Below, piece after piece: positions 1 through 11,223 of a DNA stretch of 64,000 nucleotides. Both the position numbers and the translations under genes were made by a program. The DNA comes from Actinostola sp. cb2023 (lineage: Eukaryota > Cnidaria > Anthozoa > Actiniaria > Actinostolidae), in contig JAUJYZ010000245.1 in NCBI GenBank assembly GCA_033675265.1, positions 154,001 through 218,000 of the forward strand. Direction: 5' to 3'. Numbering within the stretch: the stretch's first letter is position 1; each line of letters opens with the position of its first letter. The notes under the pieces were generated by a model. The model was not told the DNA's origin, searched no databases, and saw only the letters and a list, made by a program, of their open reading frames with translations.

Positions 1-291
1 CCATAATTTTTAGGGTTTGCATGGCGACGAGCCATGAAATCCAATTTTTCTTAAAGAGCTAGTATTTTTTAGGGTATGAAACTTGGAACAAAAAAATCAA
101 AGCTACAGATCTTTGGCACACTGGATTTAAACACATTTAAAATATGGGGTCATTATTTGGTATTTTTAGGGTGGGAAATTTCTCACGGTTTGGTATTTTT
201 AGGGTGATATTTTCGAGGTTTTCCGACGGTCACCCCTACACTTTTTACCTTGAATAACCCCCCTGGGGTGCAGAATTATCCACCTTATTCA
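1..291. other. Downstream flank of first BK-beta-like gene, no gene seen
   Basis: No coding feature is visible here. The stretch has four loosely spaced copies of a TTTTTAGGGT-like motif (near 9, 66, 160 and 193). It lies 3' of the minus-strand gene ending at 292, so it may include its 3' UTR. Confidence 0.4.
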
Positions 292-3200
292 CTAATCCCA
301 GACCAAATGTACTTCCTGGCCATCACTTGGTGTTTGCTGTTTCCTGTACAAGTACATACCCACCATCAACGTGATCATGCTAACCATGACAAGAAGTGGC
401 CATAATAGGCAATGCAGGATCACCAGTTTGAAATTCCCAGTTGTTGTAACGACTTCATCAGGCTTTCTGATGTTGAAATAGCACCGGTATTGATGGCCTA
501 CTTGTCCATAGCTGTCTTGAAAGCTGTCCACCCTCATAGCATTGACTTCTTCACTTCTCTCACACGGTGCAGTAGAACACTATCAATCAAATTAGAAATC
601 TTGTATCAAAACAATAGAGTCATTTTCGTACGAGTGGGAAATTTATGGTACCATGACACTCAAATGGCTTCCTTTCTGAACCAATCAAAAAGAGTGCATC
701 AAATGCAATCAAAGTCTAATTTCCAATACAGCAAGGTGTGGTGCGGGTTTTAGAGCCATAATATGTAGATAAGGTGTCAAATTTCCGGCTAAATTTCCTA
801 TATCCCCCCCCCCCCCCTCCCTCTACCTCTCCCTTCCCCACCCAAAATTGATTTTAGGCTTGAGGTATTTACATGTTCCAAAGATATTCGATTTTTGTTT
901 TGTTTGAATGTTTTGAAGTTTTATTAGAATTTTCTCTACTAAACAGTATGTATTGACAAAACCATGCTAAAATATGGCTGTCGTTAAAACGCGGACTGCG
1001 GATTGCGGATAGATTTTTGCGGACAGTCTCCAAAAAAATAAACTTAATACACGAATGCATTATTTGCATTAAGATTTCGAGGGAAATCTTATATTCTTTA
1101 CTCGTCAGAGCCGTTCGACGAGAAAGTCTTCAAACTTGAGATCGCTACACGAACTGAGACCAGCAATGCCATGAGCTTCGCTCGATCAACTATCAACATG
1201 CCGACTGATTCGCGAAGAAAAACGTACAGATACACATGGAAGCCTTGAAAGCTTTTATTTATCAGTTATACAAACTTGAACTAGTTAAACTGAAGCATTG
1301 TATAGACAAGCATTACAAAACTGGAGGTTGGATAACTGATCCGATCCCGAACGACAGAAGTCATTCAGCCGTTGAATCGAAAGCAACGCGAATGATAAAT
1401 ACTTATATAAACGCGAACAGCCGCGAACATAATCAAGATTATACAGTATGCATTTATATCTAACTTGTAGATGAATTGGACTTGAATTTGCGTTATTGCA
1501 TTTGTGAATTGATTGTCAGTTTGTACGCCTCTGTTGGGCATCACCTAGGACTAAGTGCCATCACTGTCCAAAACATCATCTTTGATTACCTAACTATGAT
1601 ATGACGTACCTTATTATTACGGCAAATGAGGCCTAATACTGCTGGATAGATGTATGATTTACGCCAAGTTCAAACGTCGCATTTGTGTCGAATATAATAC
1701 AGTGGAACTAGGCCTTACGGACACCTGGTTAATAGGGACACCCGGTTATTATGGACACTGCGTCTCGTCCGGGCCCGATGGTGTCCGTATTAACCGCGTT
1801 CCAATGTACTCTATTTGAGTCGAATATAATTCATGAGCATCGTCATCTATCCAGCAGTATTAGGTCCCACAGTTTGATCCTATATATCTATACATTGACT
1901 CTATACTTATGCTGCTACCGTATCCTCAGGTTGAGTAATTACGGAACCTTATATTATTGAACTGAACTAAATATTTTAAAATACAGTCGAACCTCTCTAA
2001 CGGCCACTTCCCCACAACGGCCACCTCTCTATAATGGCCAGGGTATTATGTCGCGGCCAACACCACACAAAGTCTTTATTGAGTTGTGATGACAGATTAT
2101 AAAGCAGATAATAAATCAGAACCAATTTCTTTTTGCTTTTATTTCCATGTTTCTTGTTTGTTTTTCTTGTTTTTTTGTTGTTTTTATCATGTATTAATTT
2201 GTTATTATTATTATTTTTTTTTTATCGTGTATTAAGTTAATTTTTTTTGGAGATTGTCCGCAAAAATTTATCCGCAGTCCGCAAAAATGTATCCGCAGTC
2301 CGCAAAAATCTATCCGCAATCCGCAGTCCGCACCCCGTGTTTTAACGACAGCCCTAAAATATTGGAGTTTACGGCTCAGTGAGTTTGCAACCTGCTACTA
2401 GGACGATAAACGCCAATTCTTTTGCCATATATTAATTGGCATACAGTAGGTACCACTTACAACGAAAAACCTAAGTGATGAGACGTAGATATTTATGATA
2501 AACTGTCTGTACTGAGAGAAGGGAATGTCTTTTTAATAGGTGGGAACTTCCACACGTCTCAGTTAATCCGCGACATACAGTAATAATATTGATATATAAA
2601 GGAACTTTTAATTGCTCAAACAAGGGTTTTTCGCTATTAATACTTCCCCTCAAACTTTGGATTGAAAAAAAATATTATTTTCAGTCATCTTTCAGTCGTT
2701 TATACAAATAAACACATGAGTATTTGTTGAGAGACTAAATTCATGTGTTATTGATGAAAACACGAGATAAATAATTGATGTGTCATCATCAAAATACTTA
2801 CGAGGATAGAAAAATAGCTCTGGCAAATATTGAAAACGCGAAAACAGCTTTCGAATAAACCAGAACGAAAGGCATACAGAACATACAGAACGCTATATCC
2901 AATGGACATTTGTTTTGAAAGCACACCTTTCATTTGTCAGAAAAATCTCATTGACGTAAAAATATAAGCTTATACTCTCTGTTACAATATTGCGTGGCGC
3001 AACCGATTTAAATTGGATTTTAGAAATGTACGAAGTTGGTGTGAAACTTATATTTTTTGTTTTGTTTTCCTGTGAAATTACTCTAGTATTCAGCGATAAA
3101 TTCGTCTCACCTTACTGTAATCGTTGTGCTCGTACACTGTGGCATGTAATAAGACTTTTGTCACATTTTTCGAATGTGCCTGTGATGTGTAGCTCACGAT

Positions 3201-3470
3201 GATCTTCAAACAAGGGAACGAGCTACTGCAGTATTTACCACAGCTACAACTCTCAGAATCTCCCATCTCTGAACTCAAAGCCGTGCACGTTGCTGGCTTC
3301 AAACTCAATCCATCGATCGCTGGAGCCACTACGAAAACACCAAGCAAAATAAGAAGCACGAGAGCGACGAAGGCCAAGCTCGCTGAAAAACGATAACATC
3401 GCGACACGGTCCAAAAGCTACGAGAACAGATGGACTGCCTGACTGCCGGTGGTGCTGAAAGCGATTGCAT
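292..3470 (-). CDS. BK channel beta-subunit-like two-pass membrane protein (paralogue A)
   Basis: Two exons, 3470-3111 and 579-292, give 215 residues. The donor AAG|GTGAGA at 3110 and the acceptor GATAG| before 579 are both phase 0. Residues about 28-52 form a first membrane segment. The extracellular loop carries the cysteine series C..CSC..C..PC, and the second exon starts with Cys-Ser-Thr, where vertebrate KCNMB proteins have CSYIP. A second hydrophobic stretch (FKLVILHCLLWPLLV onward) is followed by a short tail. This two-TM, Cys-rich-loop layout is that of the CaKB family, which modulates Slo1 BK channels. That this protein binds a BK channel is inferred from family membership. The 2.5-kb intron carries a transposon at 976-2353. 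Two paralogues lie at 8206 and 15010, and this copy is head-to-head with the first of them. Confidence 0.8.
580..975. other. Intron 3' part of paralogue A, before a transposon
   Basis: Intronic DNA. At 616-645 it has one end resembling the inverted repeat of the foldback element at 6036-6250 (AGAGTC.TTTTCGTA.GAGTGGG). A C-run sits near 807-818. No exon is recognisable. Confidence 0.4.
976..2353. mobile_element. Non-autonomous DNA transposon with 9-bp target duplication
   Basis: The ends are inverted copies starting GGCTGTCGTTAAAAC, with arms of roughly 70-118 bp built from a repeated TGCGGATAxATTTTTGCGGAC module. The right arm has extra modules. The flanks carry the perfect direct repeat CTAAAATAT at 967-975 and 2354-2362. 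A 9-bp duplication fits Mutator-like or Merlin elements. No transposase is visible inside. Within it, near 1697-1800 and 1984-2055, lie stretches resembling pogo/Tigger-type ends (ACAGTCGAACCTCTCTAA). The element sits in the intron of paralogue A. Confidence 0.75.
2363..3110. other. Intron 5' part of paralogue A
   Basis: AT-rich intron sequence between the transposon's target duplication and the donor site. No repeat or exon was recognised. Confidence 0.4.
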
Positions 3471-5070
3471 TTTGGCTCGTAACTTCAGTCAAGTGCGTTT
3501 TACTAGTATAGTACAAGTAAGATTCACCACGTCGGGACGTTGGGCTTAAAGACGTCACTCTAAGACATGATTGGCTTACTGCATTTTGACTTCTCTCAAC
3601 CCGCGGGTTGTCTCGGGGGTAGTCTACTACTTTGTTTCAATATTCTGAGTCTAATTAGTCAATACTTGTTGCAAGACGAAAAGTTCAAAATCACTGACCA
3701 GCAGTTTAGATTCTGAAGAGGAAATCGAGGACACATGCAATGTCGGTTGTCATGGAAACCAAATTGCGCAACACACATTTTGTCACGCAGGTAAATGAGG
3801 GTTTATTATTGATTATACAGTGTTTGTCTCTGACTTCTGTTTTTTATATAGACGTTTCATATATACATACACTGTATAATCAATAATGTATCGTAAACCT
3901 GACTGCAACTTCAAGATATAATATATAAATGAGGGTTTATCATGTAATTTCAAAACTCATAGGACAAAAAATGATTATCAAAAATCGAAATTTTACATGA
4001 AAACCTTTGGCAGTGTTTGGAAATTTACGCTTGGAGGCAACTCTTGCCTACCAACAAAGGTTTTCATACAAAATTTCGATTTTTTGAAAATTCATATCTT
4101 CGCCATTTTCGAAGCGATCTTTTCCAAACTTCACAATTTTACTAATTTCAACGAGCTCTTTCCATCTATAATCATTTTTTTGTCCTATGAGTTTTGAAAT
4201 TACAGGATAAACCCTCATTGCCAGTCCCAAAGTGTGGAAAGATTCAGAAAAATAGGAGTGGCCATAAAAGATAAAATTGCTATGAATACTACAGCCAGGT
4301 GCAAAGTCTTCGATTTTGCCAACAACAATTAACGGTATCTCGTTCATAAAGGTGTTTTTACATTTTTGTTTTGTCTTCATAACTGCCCTGGTTTTCACTA
4401 TCGACACAAGCACAAGCAAACACAAGAATTTGTGTCGTGCGAAAACGGGAAAGACGCAAGAATAAGCACAAGAAATGAAAAAAGGATCCTTGCCTTTGGG
4501 CTTAATTCTGCTTGCTACAGGTACGTTTTCACAGCATATGTTAAATAACGCCTAGCCTTTGTTGCGTCGCTACATACGAACAATACTTCGGATTTAATTC
4601 GATGCGCGCTCGGAATCTATTCGACCCGTTTGTGGCCAACGAAAAAAAAAAGTCCATTTTATAACTCGGGCTTTCTCCGGAAGTGCCCGAGTAATGAACC
4701 ATGATGGTAGCCAGTTACATTACATGTTGATGTGGGACCTCTCCAGAGTCCATTACCTAAACTGATAGGGCAAACAGATGGATGTCATAGAGATTACGCA
4801 AACTATCTAACGTCACGCAAAGCTCGTTTGTAGGAGTTTTTATACAGAGAATTTGATAAAATGATTTTGTGAGAATTATTTTTGAATTGTATGAAAAAAT
4901 ATTTCGTTTTCTTTTGATTTGAGATGAAATCAGCCGAACTGATAAAAACGCGTTTTGTATTACTTACAGCTGTATCTTTTCACGCATTGTACACAAATAG
5001 TCTTGGGATATGATTATCCTTGAAATGACTGCATCATTCCCCCCGTAAGTCCCGTAAGTCCTTCACAAAG
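3471..5070. other. Intergenic DNA between divergent paralogues A and B
   Basis: It should contain the promoter of paralogue A at its left end. No gene is seen. It holds the foldback element at 3928-4219 and a related single end near 3790-3830. Confidence 0.4.
3928..4219. mobile_element. Foldback MITE, about 292 bp
   Basis: About 50-bp inverted ends begin AATGAGGGTTTATC, and each contains the AAAACTCATAGGACAAAA stretch. The centre also has short inverted segments around TTGGAGGCAACTC. There is no coding capacity. Confidence 0.7.
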
Positions 5071-5455
5071 GAGATAGGGTTTTCTTCGAGTTACGAACTT
5101 CGAGTTACGAACTTCGAGTTACGGATTTTCGAGTTACGCGCTCGGACACACCCATAATTTATAGCCAACGCCCACTTTGACATTTACGCGTAACTCGATG
5201 ACAAACATCGGTGAAATCAAAATCGAGTTACGTAACTCGAAGTCAACGAAGCGAAACTTTATTTTCGAGTTACGCGTTAACTCCGTAACTCGATCCTAAA
5301 ACTCGACAAACACGTTTTCGAGTTACGTACTACATATATATGCAATAAAATCTATACTACATATATATGCAATAAAATATGCAACTTTCATATTTTTACT
5401 TTTTTCTGATTTATTAATATATTATTATTATCAAACTAGCTTACACGGGCTGATA

Positions 5456-5592
5456 GCGTGCAACTTAGAAAAGCGTGAAAGATTAGTGACTAAATAGTAC
5501 TAAATAGTGGTAATTAAACAATAGAAAACAAAGGATTTTTAACAAATTAGGTTTAGATTTAGTTAGTTTTCACGCTTTTCTAAATTGCACTC
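5456..5592. mobile_element. Foldback MITE (GTGCAA..TTAGAAAAGCGTG family), copy 1
   Basis: Inverted ends carry TTAGAAAAGCGTGAAA and its complement, with GTGCAA/TTGCAC at the outside. A second copy is at 22686-22828 in an RRP36 intron. This copy is nested in the long-TIR element. Confidence 0.65.
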
Positions 5593-5728
5593 TCACGAAA
5601 ATACGCTATTTTGTCTTGTATAGTTGACATTTTAGCATCGAATATTTAATACCTCTTCTACGCAGATGTTTATATATTGACAGTTGAAAGGAATATTTGC
5701 TACACTGATGGGAAAACGAAACTCCTTT

Positions 5729-5916
5729 TACTGCGATTCTCAGTATTATGCGAACTCAGGCATTTAAGCAGTTGGCTTGTAATTTGGTTTTTCGAAGAAT
5801 GTATTTAGTTTTGAATTTGTTTGAGTTTTGAATTTTATTGACAGAAGCGAAAAACCAAGTTCCAGCCGCCCGACTGTTTGAATGTCTGAGTTCGCATAAT
5901 ACTGAGAATCGCAGTA
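5729..5916. mobile_element. Small foldback element
   Basis: TACTGCGATTCTCAGTATTA at 5729 is repeated inverted at 5916, with arms of about 36 bp around a loop of about 115 bp. Nested in the core of the 5071-7992 element. Confidence 0.6.
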
Positions 5917-6035
5917 TTAAATTAAAGCTTTGGTATTCATGTCACTATATAATATGAAAAATATTAAGCCTAGATTTGTTGAGCTGAACCGGTTCGCTGT
6001 AGTTAATTGTTGATTCCTTGCTAGATAACCATTGG

Positions 6036-6250
6036 CATAGAGTCGTTTTCGTATGAGTGGGAAGTAGTTACGGTACGGCTTGTGCCGTGCAGTGACCGTA
6101 TCGCGCCATCATCGTGCGGTATCCAAGCATTCTGATTGGTTGTGAAATGATTTCGCGCGCTGTGATTGGTTGAATACAATGTGTTCGATTCCGTACCGTG
6201 ACCGTAACTCCGTACCGTAGGTTTCCCACTCATACGAAAACGACTCTATG
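6036..6250. mobile_element. Foldback MITE with CATAGAGTCGTTTTCGTA ends
   Basis: The inverted ends are about 35 bp. The inner part has repeated GGTACGG/CCGTACC motifs that fold on themselves. One degenerate end of the same family lies near 616-645. Confidence 0.65.
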
Positions 6251-6464
6251 GCCAGGTTACAAATAGTATATGGGATATATCAGGCTACTGTATTCATTAA
6301 ATAAATTGTAACGGCTTCCAGTGCGCATTAATTATATAGAACGGAATCTTAAGACTCACACGCAGTACGACTCCGAAATACTTATACTTGAGCTATGCAC
6401 TGCCGACTCACGAATGTTGTGTAAGAGATCTAGATATCCATCTCATTATTCGGCATGCATATCA

Positions 6465-7277
6465 GGCCCCGGTTCCTGAAAGCCCGATTAGTGCTAACCC
6501 AGGATTAAACCTAGGGTTAACTTTAACCTGAGATAAGTTTCTGTTCCTGAAAGCCCGATTAGCGCTAACCGAGGATTAAACCTAGGGTTAAATTTAATCC
6601 ACCTAGCGAGGAGGATTAAACTGTTAATCCCCGATTAAAGTTGACGAAACCAAAACAAAATGGCGGCTCAAGAAAACAATTTTCATCGAGTTCGAATATC
6701 CGTTCCGTTTGAGAAATTTTCATGTGAAAACTTCTAAAAAAGTATTCGAAAATAAAAGAGTGATAGTTATTGAAGCTTTCTGAGTGGTTTTCTTGATAGT
6801 TTTGAATTGATTTGAGTGTTTTTTGGGGCGGCGATTTTGACGTTTGTTCGTAGTTCAAGGATCAAAAAAAAAAATTAAATACCCCAAATTCATGTTGTAT
6901 GGACGTAAAAAACCCCAAAAAGGGAACAAGTACACCAAATGTATGTTGATGCAAGCAAATTAAGCTATAAAAAAATTCAAAATTTTCAAAATATACGCCA
7001 CAAATGCAGAGCTTGGGCTTCCTGTACCCGTAAAAACAGCGCGTGTGCGCGAGCAAATTTGAAATTATCACGTGTAAAAACTGGTTTAACCAGTTTAATC
7101 CACGTTTATCTAGGTTTTAAAATCTTGGATTAGTTAATCCAGGGTTAAATAAGGTTAAATCGTGCTTTCAGGAACAGCTATTTAACCGAGGATTAGCTAA
7201 TCCTGGGTTAGCTGAGTTAACCCTGGGTTAGCACTAATCCTGGGTTAAAGTTAATCGGCCTTTCAGGAACCGGGCCC
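6465..7277. mobile_element. About 0.8-kb element with CCGGTTCCTGAAAG ends
   Basis: The left end CCGGTTCCTGAAAG..CGATTA is repeated inverted at the right end, with arms of about 39 bp. TAACCCAGGATTA-like modules recur near both ends. No clear target duplication and no credible ORF was seen. Confidence 0.6.
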
Positions 7278-8205
7278 AGATGTTTATCTATCTACCGTAG
7301 AATTCCGATATAGTAACGGACCCCGTTACTTTCGAATTTAGCAGGCCAATTAAGGGGCAGTTACTTTCGGGTAGCCGTTACTATCGGATGGTTAAAAAAC
7401 GTTTGCAAACACAAAACAACCCCCCTTTGCTACCCTGACAAAACAGAACAAGATATATATTATGTCGAAAGGTCATCCACATGCTAAATTATAGGCGATA
7501 TTTATTCACAACAATCTACAAGATTATAAAGTAAACTGTAACAAATACCGGTATATACTATACAGGTTGTCAGGCTGAACTGGTTCTTATATTATATGCT
7601 TAATTGGCTAAATTTCAGCCTGGAGGTTCTTAATCCGCAGTTTCTGTATGAAAATCGTCAGTCAAAAACATTATTAATGGTACAGTATAAACTGATTGAG
7701 TGTAAAAAAAAATATAATGATAAATAAAAAATGTACGTAACTCGAAAACGTGTTTGTCGAGTTTTAGGATCGAGTTACGGAGTTAACGCGTAACTCGAAA
7801 ATAAAGTTTCGCTTCGTTGACTTCGAGTTACGTAACTTGATTTTGATTTCACCGATGTTTGTCATCGAGTTACGCGTAAATGTCAAAGTGGGCGTTGGCT
7901 ATAAATTATGGGTGTGTCCGAGCGCGTAACTCGAAAATCCGTAACTCGAAGTTCGTAACTCGAAGTTCGTAACTCGAAGAAAACCCTCCCTCTTCACAAA
8001 GTACTGGCGCCTCCGTCAGTTCTCCGTTTTTCCATGGTTTCCATGGCAACAGCATACATTATGTCAATAGGCCAAATTCCGATCATAGCATGTACGTGCG
8101 ACATGCGCGCATCTCCCATCGTGGAACACCGAGATCATTGTGCTACCGCATCTAATGTAGTTCTTGTTGACTTAGCGGAACCTTTCTCACTGATGTCTCT
8201 GAGTA

Positions 8206-10421
8206 ATGATGAGTAACACGGACAGACGCCCATTAGCGGTGCTCGCCGTAGCGACATCGATTATCACTGCCATAGCGGGAGGAGTGTTTGGTGTTTGGGC
8301 CAAGTACGATGTGATACCGTCGAGTTTAGATAATAGTTTCGTAAGTACGACGTGTATTGTGGAAAGCAGTCGAGTGATCAGTTGGACAGAGCGATGCTCA
8401 TGCTACGACGAAGGGTTGTCTTGTTCAAATTTGTACCCATGCATTGTCGTCAGGGTTCATGTGGTCGGTTCAACACCAAGGAAAACTCTCGTTCTCTACA
8501 AAGACTTGACAAGCCACACATTCTCTTCAAAGGTAAGCTTGCATGCCTGCATTTGACCCCATGATCGAATCACAGGGGTCGCCAACTCAGTGCATGACGG
8601 CTTCTGAGCTTCCCAATTTTGCAGGTTCGAAAAGTCAACAATAACAAAAAGTCAACAACTGAACAACTGCAAAAAAGTAAGAAAACGGAAAGAAAGAAAA
8701 ACGGAAAACAAGTCGACAATCAATGAGTAGCACAGAAGGACAAATTGCTGGACATTTTGTCTCACTATTTGCGCAGTCATAGTAATAATTGAATTGTTGA
8801 GGGTTTCAGTTAAGTGTTTTCCTTGTTACATAGCCAGGCTGTCTGCAAACATTGATAGTCATGTCAGTAAATTTGACAGTTTTTTTTTTGCTCGGTCGAT
8901 AATCAGTGCATAAATTAAGGCACATGCAGTTTAATTCTCAACTGACATAAGGTTTTATGGTTTTATTTCATTATTTCCTTTGTCATGTCTTTGAATTATC
9001 TTCTCCATGTGCGCAATCAGTTAATGTTTGCGCCATTACACATATAATGGGTTAAAAAAGATAAAAATATAAACATGATTCTTTATTTTAATTACGTCAG
9101 ATAGAGGCCACCCCTAAACGATGTACTAGTAATTTCCATTAGAGAGATAATCATCATCCTTTCTCAAAACATAATTCGTTTGTTTTTATTTTATTGGTTC
9201 ATTCAAACGAACACAATGGTCTCTTGATAGGCACCAATTGTGATTGGTCAATTTATAGTGGAGATGAACAGCTAGATAGAAAACCAATTGTAATTGGTCA
9301 ATTTATAGTGGAGATGAACAGCTAGATAGAAAACCAAATTGTGATTGGTCAATTTATAGTGGAGATGAACAGCTAGATAGAAAACCAATTGTGATTGGTC
9401 ATTTTGTAGTGGCCGGATAGACAGATATAAAGCCAATGATAATTGGTCAATTGATAGTGGAGATGAACAGATAGATAGAAAACCAATTGTGATTGGTCAT
9501 TTTGTAGTGGGGATAGACAGATATAAAGCCAATGATAATTGGTCAATTGATAGTGGATTGGACAATTTATAGTGGGGATAGACTGATATATAAAACCAAT
9601 TGCGATTATTGGTCAATTTATAGTGGAGATGGATAAATGTAATACCAATTGCAATTCGGTGATTGGTCAATTTATAGTGGAGATGGATAAATGTAATACC
9701 AATTCGGTGATTGGTCAATTTATAGTGGAGATGGATAAATGTAATACCAATTGCAATTCGGTGATTGGTCAATTTATAGTGGAGATGGATAAATGTAATA
9801 CCAATTCGGTGATTGGTCAATTTATAGTGGAGATGGATAAATGTAATACCAATTCGGTGATTGGTCAATTTATAGTGGAGATGGATAAATGTAATACCAA
9901 TTCGGTGATTGGTCAATTTATAGTGGAGATGGATAAATGTAATACCAATTCGGTGATTGGTCAATTTATAGTGGGGTTCAGGTTAATCATGCTCTTGAAT
10001 TAAATTCAGTATCTCATTCGCTTTTTCTCCCATTTCTTCCCAGTGTTCCTACTATCCAACTGGTAAACTATGCAATGGAAATGCCATAAATACCACAGCA
10101 TGGGCATTGATCTTCAAGGAACGAAAAGGCCAAGTGGGCTCCAACTTTACATGCTACGTGAACGAACTGCAAAACCCATACGTTGTAGTGACCGAACTAA
10201 ATGACAAAGATACAGCGAAATTTATTGTCTTTGTTTTTAGCATTTTGATTTTCTTTCTGCCTCTTGCATTCGTAAACTGTTTTTTCCTCTATAAATGGAG
10301 AGTGTTGCCATCCTTAGGGACGTCTTTCAAAAGACACAACAGAGTCGCGAGCACGCAGAGGAGTGCATCGACAGGAGAGGCGAGACGTGGAACTGCATTT
10401 ACCGGAGTTGAGACTGATTGA
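8206..10421 (+). CDS. BK channel beta-subunit-like two-pass membrane protein (paralogue B)
   Basis: Exons 8206-8532 and 10044-10421 give 234 residues. The splice sites AAG|GTAAGC and TTCCCAG|TGT are phase 0, the same position as in paralogues A and C. Membrane segment 1 lies at about residues 9-32. The loop has C, CSC, C and YPC cysteines. Exon 2 opens with Cys-Ser-Tyr-Tyr-Pro and carries an FTCYVN motif and a strong second membrane segment (FIVFVFSILIFFLPLAFV). A basic, Ser/Thr-rich tail of about 45 residues follows and is longer than in A and C. An ATG pair (8206, 8209) offers two starts; I took the first. The function, modulation of a Slo-type potassium channel, is inferred from the family. 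The intron contains a CCAAT-rich minisatellite. Confidence 0.8.
9228..9975. repeat. Minisatellite of about 48-60-bp units rich in CCAAT/ATTGG
   Basis: Units are built around GGTCAATTTATAGTGGAGAT. The left part has longer, more diverged units, and the right part has about seven near-identical units of 48 or 54 bp. Each unit carries ACCAATT followed by ATTGGTCAAT, an inverted CCAAT pair. Because 48 and 54 are multiples of three, false long ORFs run on both strands. It lies in the intron of paralogue B. Confidence 0.85.
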
Positions 10422-10718
10422 ACTGCGTGCAGTTTATTCCGCAACTGATTTCCGTCTAAAGCTAAGCTATGGTCTTCACTACCGACGCATGCATAAGCGC
10501 AAGCCCCAGAAGCCTTCTTGGGCCTGACACAAGCAAGCGCATAAGCATGCACCGGCAAGGATCACAATGTTCCCATTTCTTTTTCTTCAGCTTATGCTTC
10601 GGGTTGGGCTCGTTTTCAAAGTAGAATAGGTTCACTACGTGGTTGCGCTTTTGCTTACGTCGCTGGTGTAAACCAGGCTTTATGACTGAGTTTCTTGTTG
10701 TGTGATGCGGTGGCTCGT
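10422..10718. other. 3' flank of paralogue B
   Basis: No gene or repeat was recognised before the foldback element. It presumably contains the 3' UTR. Confidence 0.35.
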
Positions 10719-10725
10719 GTCTATC

Positions 10726-11034
10726 CACAGGCAGCCCAAGCAATTGTCTTGTACATACAGTAAATGTATGGGTCGAAAATATCGTAAAATTCGTTTGTAA
10801 TAAACTTGACTAACCTTTGTCTGTAGTTGTTTTTGATATTATGTAGATCCTTTCTAGCTGGTTTTTAGCCGTTTTAAGTTTTTTTTCGATTTTTCTCCAG
10901 CTAGAAAGGATCTACATAATATCAAAAACAACTACAGACAAAGGTTAGTCAAGTTTATTACAAACCAATTTTACGATATTTTCGACCCATACATTTACTG
11001 TATATATACAAGACCATTGCTTGGGCTGCCTGTG
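10726..11034. mobile_element. Hairpin transposon with CACAGGCAGCCCAA ends and 7-bp duplication
   Basis: A near-perfect palindrome has two arms of about 140 bp around a short AT-rich loop near 10862-10900. The ends are CACAGGCAGCCCAAG and its complement. GTCTATC is duplicated on both sides (10719-10725 and 11035-11041). A second element with the same ends and another 7-bp duplication is at 42059-42456. Confidence 0.8.
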
Positions 11035-11041
11035 GTCTATC

Positions 11042-11182
11042 GAATCTTCTGCCCCCGATCTGCTTTTAGATTTCTACAGCAAACTCAATGTCACGGCATT
11101 GACATCACACAACATGAGAAAACAGTCTGCGCCTCTCATTGCGTTCTTAGTTCCCTCAACCCCAAGATAGGTCAGACCCCGA

Positions 11183-11223
<41 letters not shown>

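Larger units (their letters stand above)
5071..7992. mobile_element. Mutator-like element with 260-bp inverted repeats, non-autonomous
   Basis: The inverted repeats lie at 5071-5330 and 7733-7992, nearly identical and equal in length. The outermost bases are GAGxxAGGGTTTTC. The direct repeat TTCACAAAG flanks the element at 5062-5070 and 7993-8001, a 9-bp target duplication. Each inverted repeat contains many copies of CGAGTTACG in both orientations, a plausible transposase-binding array. Long inverted repeats plus a 9-bp duplication are characteristic of MULEs. No transposase ORF is present in the 2.4-kb core, which holds other nested foldback elements. Confidence 0.8.

Noticed and set aside
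1..200. Telomere-like TTTTTAGGGT motifs
   Set aside because: Only four scattered copies, not tandem, and the window continues into genes.
4048..4425. 125-residue minus-strand ORF
   Set aside because: It overlaps the foldback MITE at 3928-4219 and has no recognisable domain.
9497..10003. Repetitive ORFs on both strands (MTNHRIGITF.. and MEMDKCNTN..)
   Set aside because: Minisatellite unit lengths divisible by three keep both strands open. This is intronic DNA of paralogue B.
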